Shown: piece after piece, positions 1 through 5,542 of the stretch
Numbering within the stretch: position 1 is the first letter of the stretch
Layout: every line of letters starts with the position of its first letter
NCBI GenBank assembly: GCA_017505505.1
Contig: JAFVPA010000029.1
Location: 1 to 10,167 of the forward strand
Reading direction: 5' to 3'
Length of the DNA: 10,167 bases
From: Oscillospiraceae bacterium
Lineage (GTDB): Bacteria; Bacillota_A; Clostridia; Oscillospirales; Oscillospiraceae
Translations under genes and position numbers: made by a program
The notes under the pieces: model-generated
What the model was told of the DNA's origin: nothing
Database searches by the model: none
The model's input: the letters and a program-made list of their open reading frames with translations, nothing else

Positions 1-206
1 AAGGGGAATAAGAACACGCAAGCCGCTTGGCTCATCATTTTCTTTGCACGAACAAAGAAAACGATGCAAAAGAAATTCGCCGGCTGGCATTTTTATACCT
101 ACTCCGGCACTTTTCTACACTAAACAAAAAGAACTCGCTTTCAGCTCAAACAGCTTTTTGTTTTTAACGCTCCGAAAAGCACCTGCGCTTAACGGCAAAA
201 AAAAAG
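1..206. other. Non-coding, repeat-like DNA abutting truncated clpB
   Basis: No supportable gene lies here. The reading frame from base 1 is open for about 40 codons and then stops near 123, without a recognisable start or family. The stretch holds a near-perfect palindrome (33-66) and a second inverted repeat, AAACAAAAAG at 122-131 against CTTTTTGTTT at 154-163. Base composition differs sharply from the GC-rich clpB that follows, with A- and T-runs and a nine-A tract at 197-205 right at the junction. The motif CGCTCCGAAAAG (168-179) recurs with one change at 10116-10127. It is probably part of a dispersed repeat family, inferred from the shared motifs only. Confidence 0.6.
33..66. repeat. Imperfect palindrome (end-repeat family, left copy)
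   Basis: CATC-A-TTTTCTTTG (33-46) is matched by CAAAGAAAA-C-GATG (53-66) around the loop CACGAA, with a single mismatched pair. It is followed by GCAAAAGAAATTCGCC. The right end of the window has an analogous palindrome with TTTTCTTGG/CCAAGAAAA arms followed by CAAAAGAAGGCGAC, in the same orientation, so the two appear to be members of one family. Function unknown. Confidence 0.65.
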
Positions 207-1526
207 AGGCCGGTTGAAGAAATTTCTCTGGAAAAGGAGACAGACGAGCTGTCCAAGGCCAGGCTTGCCGAGCTGCGTAAGGAGCTGGCGGAGGAACGGG
301 ATACCTTCAACGCCAAGAAGGCCCAGTGGGAAAACGAGAAAAATGCAATCGGCAAGCTGCAGCAGCTTCGGGAGCATATCGAGGAACTGAAACGGGGCAT
401 CGAAGATGCCGAACGGCAGGGTGATCTGGCCAAGGCCAGCGAGTTGAAGTACGGCCGCCTGCCCGAGGCCCAGCGTCAGCTGGAGGAGGAAGAACGCCGT
501 GCCCAAGCTCAGAAGGAAACCACCATCCTCCGGGACCGGGTCACGGAAGAGGAGATCGCCAGAATCGTGGAACGGTGGACGGGAATCCCCGTATCCCGGC
601 TGGTCCAGGGAGAGCGGGAGAAGCTGCTGACTCTGGACGAGACCCTCCACAAGCGGGTGGTTGGCCAGGACGAAGCGGTGCAGGCGGTTACCGAAGCCAT
701 CCAGCGCAGCCGGGCGGGCATTCAGGACCCCAACCGTCCCATCGGCTCCTTCCTGTTCCTGGGTCCCACCGGTGTGGGTAAAACGGAACTGGCGAAAACG
801 TTGGCGCAGGCTCTGTTTGACGATGAAAACAATCTGGTCCGCATCGATATGTCGGAGTATATGGAGAAATTCTCCGTGTCCCGCCTCATCGGCGCGCCTC
901 CCGGCTATGTGGGCTATGAGGAGGGCGGCCAGCTGACGGAGGCAGTGCGCCGCAAGCCCTACTCTGTGGTTCTGTTCGATGAAGTGGAGAAGGCCCACAA
1001 GGATGTGTTTAACGTATTGCTGCAAGTTCTGGACGATGGCCGCATCACCGACTCCCAGGGACGGACGGTGGACTTTAAGAACACCATCCTGATCCTTACC
1101 TCCAATTTGGGCAGTGAATATCTGCTGGGGGGCGTCCGGGAGGACGGCACCATTGACGATGGGGCCAAGGCCCAGGTGGAAGCGCTGCTGCGCCAGTCCT
1201 TCCGTCCGGAATTCCTGAACCGTCTGGACGAGATCGTGTTCTACAAACCTCTGACCAAGGAGAATGTGACCAAGATCATCGACCTGCAGATCGCCAAGCT
1301 GAACCAGCGGTTGGAAAACCAGCAGATCCGCATCGAACTGACGGAGGCGGCAAAGCTTGCCATTGTGGAAGAAAGCTACGATCCCCAGTATGGTGCCCGT
1401 CCTCTGCGCCGGTATGTCCAGCACACGGTGGAGACCATGCTGTCGAAGCGGCTGCTCCGGGGCGAAGTCCTGCCGGGCCAGACCGTAAGGGTGGATGCCG
1501 TAGGCGGAGAACTTGTGTTTGCCTGA
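207..1526 (+). pseudogene. clpB: 5'-truncated clpB (disaggregase ClpB, C-terminal half)
   Basis: ClpB is a hexameric AAA+ disaggregase that works with DnaK to rescue aggregated proteins. About 440 residues remain of a usual ~860. In order: the second half of the coiled-coil middle domain (about 210-540, including the ClpB-typical ELKYGRLPE at 441-467); the second AAA+ module with Walker A GPTGVGKT (762-785), pore loop GYVG, Walker B VVLFDE (966-983), sensor-1 region LTSNLGS and arginine-finger region FRPEFLNRLDE; and the C-terminal small domain with sensor-2 GARPLRR. The N domain and first ATPase domain are missing. The in-frame codons upstream lose ClpB similarity near 207 and reach a stop at 165-167, with no start or ribosome binding site. 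TTG at 444 lies inside the middle domain and is an unlikely start. The break is inside the window, so this is a truncated gene, a rearrangement or an assembly join. The preserved 3' half without internal stops suggests the break is recent or artificial. ClpC is less likely because of the middle domain. Confidence 0.9.
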
Positions 1527-1540
1527 TATATTATAATCAT

Positions 1541-1562
1541 AACCACTAGTAAACTAGTGGTT
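1541..1562. repeat. IS200 right-end hairpin
   Basis: AACCACTAGT (1541-1550) and ACTAGTGGTT (1553-1562) are perfect inverted repeats around AA. On the minus strand this is the terminal hairpin distal to the transposase gene, equivalent to the subterminal hairpins that TnpA recognises in IS200/IS605 elements. The opposite-end hairpin shares the AAACC lead and stem size but has a different stem sequence. Confidence 0.75.
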
Positions 1563-1569
1563 TGCTCAG

Positions 1570-1609
1570 CCCCTATAAGGGTCAACACTTGCTGACCCCT
1601 AAAGGGGTC
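1570..1609 (-). other. Structured 3' region of the IS200 transcript
   Basis: Two further hairpins lie between tnpA and the right-end hairpin: CCCT/AGGG around ATA (about 1571-1581) and GACCCC/GGGGTC around TAAA (1594-1609). With the end hairpin and the terminator stem, this makes about 130 bp of nearly continuous secondary structure after the transposase stop. In tnpB-carrying relatives a structured right end is the source of the guide (omega) RNA. There is no tnpB here, so its role is unknown. Confidence 0.5.
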
Positions 1610-1639
1610 TTGAAGGCGACTATCGCATCACTATCACAG

Positions 1640-1668
1640 GCAGCCACTAAAAGTGGCTGCTTGTTTTT
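1640..1668 (+). terminator. Rho-independent terminator, reading toward tnpA 3' end
   Basis: A perfect 9-bp stem, GCAGCCACT (1640-1648) with AGTGGCTGC (1652-1660) around AAA, is followed by TTGTTTTT. The T-run is on the plus strand, so it would stop transcription entering from clpB just before it runs antisense through tnpA. It lies 3 bp beyond the tnpA stop. Shielding from outside transcription is a known feature of IS200 elements, although the best-known case sits at the other end. Confidence 0.7.
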
Positions 1669-1671
1669 GCC

Positions 1672-2139
1672 TTACTTATTTCGTTCACCCGTAAACGGGT
1701 CTGCGAACTCCTTAAGGGAAATCTGATCCTTTGCATAATCTTCTTCGAGCTGATTCTTAATATAATTTGCGATCATCTTCTCATTCTTTCCCACCGTATC
1801 TACGAAATATCCTCTTGCCCAAAAATTTCTGCTGCCATAACGATATTTAAGATTCGCGTGACGATCGAAGATCATTAGTGCACTTTTGCTCTTGAGAGTT
1901 CCCACGAACTGTGCTACACTCATATACGGTGGTATACTTACGAGCATATGAATGTGATCTACGCAGGCTTCTGCTTCGATAATTTCTACCTTCATCTCGT
2001 TGCATAGCTTCCGAAAGATTTCCCCTATATCTTTCCGTATCTGCTTGTAGATCACTTTTCTGCGGTACTTCGGTGCGAATACGATGTGATACTCACACCG
2101 ATAACTGGAATGTGCTGTATGCTTTACCTCGTTCTTCAT
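1672..2139 (-). CDS. tnpA: IS200-type Y1 transposase TnpA
   Basis: The 155-residue product is the usual size for the single-strand DNA transposase that excises and inserts IS200/IS605 elements as circles. It has the HUH metal-binding motif in DHIHMLVSIPP (His62, His64) and the C-terminal helix IANYIKNQ with the nucleophile tyrosine at 126 and Gln130. The conserved core from YHIVFAPKYRRK to FWARGYFVDTVG is complete with no stop, so it looks active. The start at 2139 is chosen because GGAGG lies 8 bases upstream and the protein then begins at the family's usual N-terminus. An in-frame extension to 2181 would add 14 residues encoded by the leader hairpin and is unlikely. Translation is probably repressed by that hairpin. 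Confidence 0.95.
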   Translation of the reverse strand: MKNEVKHTAHSSYRCEYHIVFAPKYRRKVIYKQIRKDIGEIFRKLCNEMKVEIIEAEACVDHIHMLVSIPPYMSVAQFVGTLKSKSALMIFDRHANLKYRYGSRNFWARGYFVDTVGKNEKMIANYIKNQLEEDYAKDQISLKEFADPFTGERNK

Positions 2140-2142
2140 TGA

Positions 2143-2210
2143 AAAAACCTCCATGTTTCGTCTTTGTGATGCGGTCGCCAAACCATCACTAACGTAACAT
2201 GGAGGTTTTT
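2143..2210 (-). promoter_or_regulatory. tnpA leader hairpin sequestering the ribosome binding site
   Basis: AAAAACCTCCATGTT (2143-2157) and AACATGGAGGTTTTT (2196-2210) form a perfect 15-bp inverted repeat. In the tnpA mRNA the second strand of the stem contains the GGAGG ribosome binding site of tnpA (2148-2152 complement), so the folded leader would hide it. The loop holds an inner stem, GTGAT/ATCAC plus GGT/ACC (2166-2188). Repression of transposase synthesis by a 5' UTR stem that hides the ribosome binding site is established for IS200. Here it is inferred from the pairing. Confidence 0.8.
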
Positions 2211-2234
2211 ATATGCCAAGGCTTTTTCTACCCA

Positions 2235-2253
2235 CCCCTGGTAGAACCAGGGG
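2235..2253. repeat. IS200 left-end hairpin
   Basis: CCCCTGGT (2235-2242) pairs perfectly with ACCAGGGG (2246-2253) around AGA. It is upstream of tnpA on the minus strand, where it is preceded by CATAAA, and so is the transposase-proximal end of the element. It is the counterpart of the right-end hairpin at 1541-1562. Confidence 0.75.
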
Positions 2254-2275
2254 TTTATGTTAAGCCTAAAGGCAT

Positions 2276-2312
2276 TCAATAAGGAAGGACACCTCACAAA
2301 TGAGGTGTCCTT
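2276..2312 (-). terminator. Strong hairpin, probable terminator of the sigma/anti-sigma transcript
   Basis: AAGGACACCTCA (2285-2296) and TGAGGTGTCCTT (2301-2312) form a perfect 12-bp stem around CAAA. On the minus strand it is followed by a T-rich but interrupted tract (CCTTATTG). It lies downstream of the anti-sigma gene and first 106-bp repeat, and just outside the IS200. On the plus strand there is no T-run, so it is a poor terminator for clpB, although it may have been the clpB 3' structure before the insertion. Confidence 0.55.
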
Positions 2313-2324
2313 CAAACATAGAGA

Positions 2325-2430
2325 TGTAGGGCGGAGGCCAGCCTCCGCCGGGCAGTATCGATAACTGGGCTGTAATATTTCCACGCTCAGAAGTGTCAAG
2401 TGCCCGGCGGGGGCAGGCCCCCGCCCTACA
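2325..2430. repeat. 106-bp palindromic intergenic element, copy 1
   Basis: The element begins TGTAGGGCGGAGGC and ends GGCCCCCGCCCTACA; the outer 28 bp at each end form an inverted repeat with three differences. Each end also folds on itself: GGCGGAGGC/GCCTCCGCC on the left and GGCGGGGGC/GCCCCCGCC on the right, each around 2 bases. A second copy of exactly the same length is at 5427-5532. The central ~50 bp (CGATAACTGGGCTGTAA) matches the reverse complement of the other copy's centre. It ends 9 bp from the anti-sigma stop. It looks like a MITE- or REP-like non-autonomous element. No target duplication is visible. Confidence 0.85.
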
Positions 2431-2439
2431 GCAATTTGC

Positions 2440-3438
2440 TCAATTTACATCGATCCAGGCATCGGTGAGGATGAGATTTTCAATGATGCCATCTTCCAGC
2501 AGCTTCAGCAGGCCGGAGGGGGTCCCGGTGGCAAGACCGCCGTAAGTGTTGACCCCGTTTTCCTCCACATAGGTAAGGGCTGTCTGATAAAGGCTTTCGT
2601 CCCCCCGTCTGGAAATGATCCCCAGCCCCTTCTCTACCTGGTCCATGGAGAATTGCAGCAGGCTCTTAAAATGCTGCGCCATATGGGAGCCGTCAATTTT
2701 GGTGTTATAGCTGCACAGATCCGGATAGTGTTCGTTCAGATCCAGAGAGCCATTCGGACTCATGGAGAAGCCAAAGGTGGGCAGCGGGTTTTCTGCGTCC
2801 TTGTCACAGCAGCGGACGGCCAGCCAGTGGAGGTTCACGTTGACCCGGTGGAGCCCGTATTTATAGTCCAGTTCCATGACCTGGCTCATGGTAAGATCCT
2901 CCGGGAACAGGACCACGGCTTCCACGGTAATATATTCCGGGAGCTCCTGAAGCTTTGTCACTGTATCCTCCCGGAAATGTTCCCAGACATCATCCGGATG
3001 GTCGAATCCGCTCCATAAATAGACCTCGGCCAGCTCCCGGTCATAGAAGGGAATATCCAATTCCAGCGTTCCCCGTGTCAGAGTGCCGTGCAGGATATCT
3101 TTCTCCCCGCTGGTGGTATCTTTTCGGGTGAGGAAAAGGTCATAGGCTGCAAATCCGGTTTTTCCATAGGAGATGGAAATGGTTTTTCCGGGGTTTGTCA
3201 GCTCATAATAGGCGATCAGCATTTCTCTGAGATGATCCCCGTAGGGCGTTGGATAGCATTTTTCCACCGCCGGCAAAATGCCATATAGGCCCACCAATAC
3301 CAGAACCGCAGCGGAAACCAGACTGATCAGGATGGTTTTCAGATTTTGTTTGTTCAGACGTCTTTTGATCTGCTTCAGCTCCGCTTCCGCATCGGGAAAG
3401 GAGGGGATATCTTCCCAATTTTCAAAGTTCTGCTCCAT
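2440..3438 (-). CDS. Membrane-anchored anti-sigma factor (Sigma_reg N/C-type)
   Basis: The 332-residue protein has a short cytoplasmic N-terminus (1-33, with an acidic start and the basic patch KQIKRRLNK), one membrane segment (about 34-57, KTILISLVSAAVLVLVGLYGIL) and a large outside domain of ~270 residues. This layout and the sequence style fit the Firmicutes anti-sigma proteins with Sigma_reg_N and Sigma_reg_C domains. By family, the cytoplasmic part binds and inhibits the partner sigma factor and the outer domain senses an envelope signal; the signal here is unknown. ATG at 3438 is chosen as start because GGAGG lies 9 bases upstream. A TTG two codons earlier would be too close to it. The start overlaps the end of the sigma gene by 17 bp, which implies translational coupling and matched dosage. 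Family assignment is from pattern and gene order, not from a search. Confidence 0.82.
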   Translation of the reverse strand: MEQNFENWEDIPSFPDAEAELKQIKRRLNKQNLKTILISLVSAAVLVLVGLYGILPAVEKCYPTPYGDHLREMLIAYYELTNPGKTISISYGKTGFAAYDLFLTRKDTTSGEKDILHGTLTRGTLELDIPFYDRELAEVYLWSGFDHPDDVWEHFREDTVTKLQELPEYITVEAVVLFPEDLTMSQVMELDYKYGLHRVNVNLHWLAVRCCDKDAENPLPTFGFSMSPNGSLDLNEHYPDLCSYNTKIDGSHMAQHFKSLLQFSMDQVEKGLGIISRRGDESLYQTALTYVEENGVNTYGGLATGTPSGLLKLLEDGIIENLILTDAWIDVN

Positions 3439-3922
3439 ATCCAAATTCCTCCATTCGTTGTTTTAAGGTCTGCCGTAGGCGCACCATGCGCTGGCGGGTG
3501 GCATCGTAGCTTTTTTCTAAGATCACAGCGGCCTCCTGCAGGGACAGGCCGGAAAAGTAGTGGAGCGTCAGCAGCTCCCGGTCCAGGGGCGGCAGTTCCG
3601 AGATGGCTTTCCACAGGCAGCGGCTGCGCTCCTTTTGCAGATAGACTGTCTCCGGTGTGACAGTGGATGCCATGGACTGCAGCGGTTCCGAAGAAACTTC
3701 CCATTTCCGCTTTCGCAGGTGGTCGATCCACAGATTTTTGCAGACCCGCAGCAGCCAGTAGCGGAAAGAGGGCACATTGTTCGGAAGGCTCAGATAGGCT
3801 TTGACGAAGGCATCGGAAGCGATATCCTGGGCCAGATGGCTGTCACCGGACAAAGCGGTGCAGTACAGCAGCGCCATGCCGTAGTATTTATGGTACAGTT
3901 CTTCCAACAGGTCCGCGTCCAT
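3422..3922 (-). CDS. ECF-family RNA polymerase sigma factor
   Basis: The 166-residue protein has the two-domain ECF plan. Sigma-2 (about 5-73) includes DIASDAFVKAYLSL and the region 2.4 helix WLLRVCKNLWIDHLRKRK. Sigma-4 (about 102-157) includes LPPLDRELLTLHYFSGLSLQEAAVILEKSYDATRQR, a clear helix-turn-helix, with no extra C-terminal domain. It directs RNA polymerase to a small stress regulon when released from its anti-sigma partner, encoded by the overlapping gene downstream. The start at 3922 has GGGGG about 9 bases upstream. Sigma/anti-sigma pairs usually autoregulate, but no convincing ECF promoter pair was seen upstream, only a sigma-A-like promoter (3976-4004). The divergent MATE pump gene is a candidate target, which is inference. 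Confidence 0.92.
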   Translation of the reverse strand: MDADLLEELYHKYYGMALLYCTALSGDSHLAQDIASDAFVKAYLSLPNNVPSFRYWLLRVCKNLWIDHLRKRKWEVSSEPLQSMASTVTPETVYLQKERSRCLWKAISELPPLDRELLTLHYFSGLSLQEAAVILEKSYDATRQRMVRLRQTLKQRMEEFGYGAEL

Positions 3923-3975
3923 GGATTTCCACCCCCTTTCACTTTATAAACGGATGAAACGCTTCTTTGTGACAT

Positions 3976-4004
3976 ATTTTAGCATTGAAAAATTTTTATG
4001 GCAA
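3976..4004 (-). promoter_or_regulatory. Promoter for sigma/anti-sigma genes
   Basis: On the minus strand TTGCCA (3999-4004) is followed after exactly 17 bp by TAAAAT (3976-3981), with TGC just before the -10 box (extended -10). Transcription would start near 3969, giving a leader of about 47 bases. The elements are superimposed on the opposite-facing MATE promoter. Confidence 0.6.
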
Positions 4005-4009
4005 TGCTA
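3980..4009. promoter_or_regulatory. Inverted repeat spanning both divergent promoters (possible operator)
   Basis: TAGCATTG (3980-3987) and CAATGCTA (4002-4009) are perfect inverted repeats around a 14-bp AT-rich spacer that contains AAAAATTTTT. Each arm covers the end of one promoter's -10 box and the start of the other promoter's -35 box. The symmetry could simply reflect two similar promoters back to back, or it could bind a dimeric regulator. Confidence 0.5.
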
Positions 4010-4013
4010 TACT
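3985..4013 (+). promoter_or_regulatory. Promoter for the MATE pump gene
   Basis: TTGAAA (3985-3990) and TATACT (4008-4013) are separated by 17 bp, and TGC precedes the -10 box (extended -10). The start would be near 4020, leaving a leader of about 53 bases. This excludes the upstream ATG at 3998, which lies between the two boxes. A lone TGAAAC at 3954-3959 resembles an ECF -35 element, but no matching -10 follows. Confidence 0.7.
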
Positions 4014-4032
4014 GGAAAAAGAGTTGCATGGC

Positions 4033-4047
4033 AGGGCAAACTGCCCT
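4033..4047 (+). other. Small hairpin in the MATE leader
   Basis: AGGGCA (4033-4038) pairs with TGCCCT (4042-4047) around AAC. It is in the untranslated leader, 13 bp before the GAGGTG ribosome binding site (4060-4065). There is no T-run, so it is not a terminator. A role in transcript stability or translation is possible but unsupported. Confidence 0.35.
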
Positions 4048-4072
4048 ATCGTGGTTTTTGAGGTGTGTTGAA

Positions 4073-5419
4073 ATGGAAAAACAGAGACTTTTTTCCGATA
4101 GACAGCTTGTACGGTTGATTATCCCCCTGGTGATCGAACAGGGACTGACCATATTGGTTGGCATGGCGGACGGTGTCATGGTGGCATCCGTAGGCGAGGC
4201 GGCTATTTCCGGTGTTTCCCTGGTGGATATGATCGCGGCGGTGATTTTGGTGCTGTTCGCGGCTCTGGCTACCGGCGGTGCGGTGGTCACAAGCCAGTTT
4301 CTGGGGGCCCGGCAGATGGAAAAGGCCCGGCGCAGTGCTGGGCAGCTGATCTTGATGGCGGTTTCTCTGGGTGTGCTGATCATGGTACCCTGTTTGCTCT
4401 TTTCTGAGCAGCTGCTGATGCTGTGCTTCGGTGCCATTGAGGAAGATGTGAAGGCCGCGGGCCTTATTTACCTGAGGGTTACCGCTTTTTCTTTCCCTTT
4501 CCTGGCGCTGTATAATGCCGGAGCGGCCATTTACCGCAGCGTGGGCAACAGCAAGGTGTCCATGCAGGCAAGCATGCTGATGAACGTGATCAACGTGGCG
4601 GGCAATGCCTTCTGCATTTTTGTGCTGAAATGGGGCGTCTACGGTGTAGCGGTGCCCACCCTGATCTCCCGAATGGCGGCGGGTATCTACATGATGGTGA
4701 AGGCTGCCAGCCCCAAGCTGTCCCTGCGGCCCACAAAGCAGGGGCTGACCTCCATCGATCAGCGGATGATGGGCAATATCCTGCGAATCGGTATCCCCTC
4801 TGCCTGCGAAAACTGCTTCTTCTCTCTGGGACGGCTGATCGTTGCCAGTATGATCACACTGTTTGGAACCAGCCAGGTTTCCGCAAACGCCGTGGCGGGC
4901 AACATTGACCGTCTGGGCATCATCATCGGACAGGCCATGGGCCTTGCTATGGTGACGGTGGTGGGCCAGTGTGTGGGTGCCCGGGACACGGAGCAGGTCA
5001 CTTACTATACCAAAAAGCTGCTGGGCTGGACTTATCTGGTTCAGGGTATCACCAATGTGCTGATCGTCCTGTTCGTGGGCAATCTGGTGGATTTCTATTC
5101 CACCCTGGCTCCCGAGACCCGGGCATTGGCTATGAAGCTTTCCACCATCCATGCAAGTCTGGCAATTATTTTCTGGCCTGTGTCCTTTGTTCTGCCCAAC
5201 GCTTTGCGGGCGGCCAATGACGTGAAATTTACCATGTGGGTGGGCATCGGCTCCATGATGGCCTGCCGGATCTTCGGCTCCTGGCTGCTGTGTGTCCACT
5301 TCGGTATGGGTGCCGTGGGTGTCTGGATCGCCATGACCACCGACTGGGTCTGCCGTACCAGCTTCTTCGTACCGAGAATGGTAAGGGGCAAGTGGAAGAC
5401 CAAGTATAAACCGGAATAA
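4073..5419 (+). CDS. MATE-family multidrug/cation antiporter
   Basis: The 448-residue, strongly hydrophobic protein has about twelve membrane segments in two repeated halves, the normal size and plan for MATE efflux pumps, which export drugs or metabolites in exchange for Na+ or H+. Family features include the N-terminal block LVRLIIPLVIEQGLTILVGMAD, the loop VTSQFLGAR (about 72-80), AGAAIYRSVGNSKV in the first half and the matching VVGQCVGARD and FVLPNALRAANDV blocks in the second. The start at 4073 is chosen because GAGGTG lies 7 bases upstream and an ATG further up at 3998 falls inside the promoter. It is divergent from the ECF sigma operon and ends 7 bp before a 106-bp palindromic repeat that may act as its 3' end. 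Substrate cannot be told from sequence. Confidence 0.93.
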   Translation: MEKQRLFSDRQLVRLIIPLVIEQGLTILVGMADGVMVASVGEAAISGVSLVDMIAAVILVLFAALATGGAVVTSQFLGARQMEKARRSAGQLILMAVSLGVLIMVPCLLFSEQLLMLCFGAIEEDVKAAGLIYLRVTAFSFPFLALYNAGAAIYRSVGNSKVSMQASMLMNVINVAGNAFCIFVLKWGVYGVAVPTLISRMAAGIYMMVKAASPKLSLRPTKQGLTSIDQRMMGNILRIGIPSACENCFFSLGRLIVASMITLFGTSQVSANAVAGNIDRLGIIIGQAMGLAMVTVVGQCVGARDTEQVTYYTKKLLGWTYLVQGITNVLIVLFVGNLVDFYSTLAPETRALAMKLSTIHASLAIIFWPVSFVLPNALRAANDVKFTMWVGIGSMMACRIFGSWLLCVHFGMGAVGVWIAMTTDWVCRTSFFVPRMVRGKWKTKYKPE

Positions 5420-5426
5420 AATACAA

Positions 5427-5532
5427 TGTAGGGCGGAGGCCTGCCTCCGCCGGGTACTTCACGATTTTGAGCACATGGATGTTACGGCTCAGTTATCGGT
5501 ACGGCCCGGCGGGGGCAGGCCCCCGCCCTACA
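5427..5532. repeat. 106-bp palindromic intergenic element, copy 2
   Basis: The ends are the same as in the copy at 2325-2430: TGTAGGGCGGAGGC on the left and GGCCCCCGCCCTACA on the right, each end a self-folding 9-bp stem. The central ~50 bp is related to copy 1 only as the reverse complement (CGATAACTGAGCCGTAA on the minus strand). It exactly fills the gap between two convergent genes, 7 bp after the MATE stop and 10 bp from the RluA-family stop. Its two GC-rich hairpins could stop transcription or stabilise 3' ends on both strands, though neither has a T-run. Confidence 0.85.
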
Positions 5533-5542
5533 GATCGTTATA

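Larger units (their letters stand above)
1532..2262 (-). mobile_element. IS200-type insertion sequence (IS200/IS605 family, tnpA only)
   Basis: The element is about 730 bp, as usual for IS200. It holds one intact Y1 transposase gene and has a subterminal hairpin at each end (left end 2235-2253, right end 1541-1562, naming ends by tnpA direction). There are no long terminal inverted repeats and no tnpB. On the minus strand both end hairpins begin AAACC, and similar imperfect hairpins at both ends are what TnpA binds in this family. Exact ends cannot be fixed from one copy because IS200 makes no target duplication, so the boundaries are estimates. It sits within about 15 bp of the clpB stop, between clpB and the anti-sigma gene. 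Confidence 0.88.

Noticed and set aside
189..1424. Long open frame (411 codons) on the minus strand opposite clpB
   Set aside because: It is antisense to a clear ClpB sequence, has low-complexity Leu/Gly/Gln-rich translation and no family motifs; GC-rich codon bias on the other strand explains it.
1541..1609. Series of hairpins after clpB as clpB's own terminator
   Set aside because: None of these stems has a plus-strand T-run, and together with the opposite-end hairpin they fit IS200 end structure; the first true plus-strand terminator is at 1640-1668.
3998..4072. Upstream ATG giving a 25-residue longer MATE protein
   Set aside because: It lies between the -35 and -10 boxes of the promoter and has no ribosome binding site; ATG 4073 has GAGGTG at proper spacing and matches the family N-terminus.
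4046..5299. Minus-strand open frame (417 codons) opposite the MATE gene
   Set aside because: The translation is His/Gln/Gly-rich with no membrane or enzyme motifs and is the mirror of the MATE coding sequence.
2325..5532. Paired GC-rich repeats as a CRISPR or a composite transposon
   Set aside because: There are only two copies about 3 kb apart, with no spacer array, no cas genes and no transposase between or matching them; the genes between are ordinary chromosomal types.
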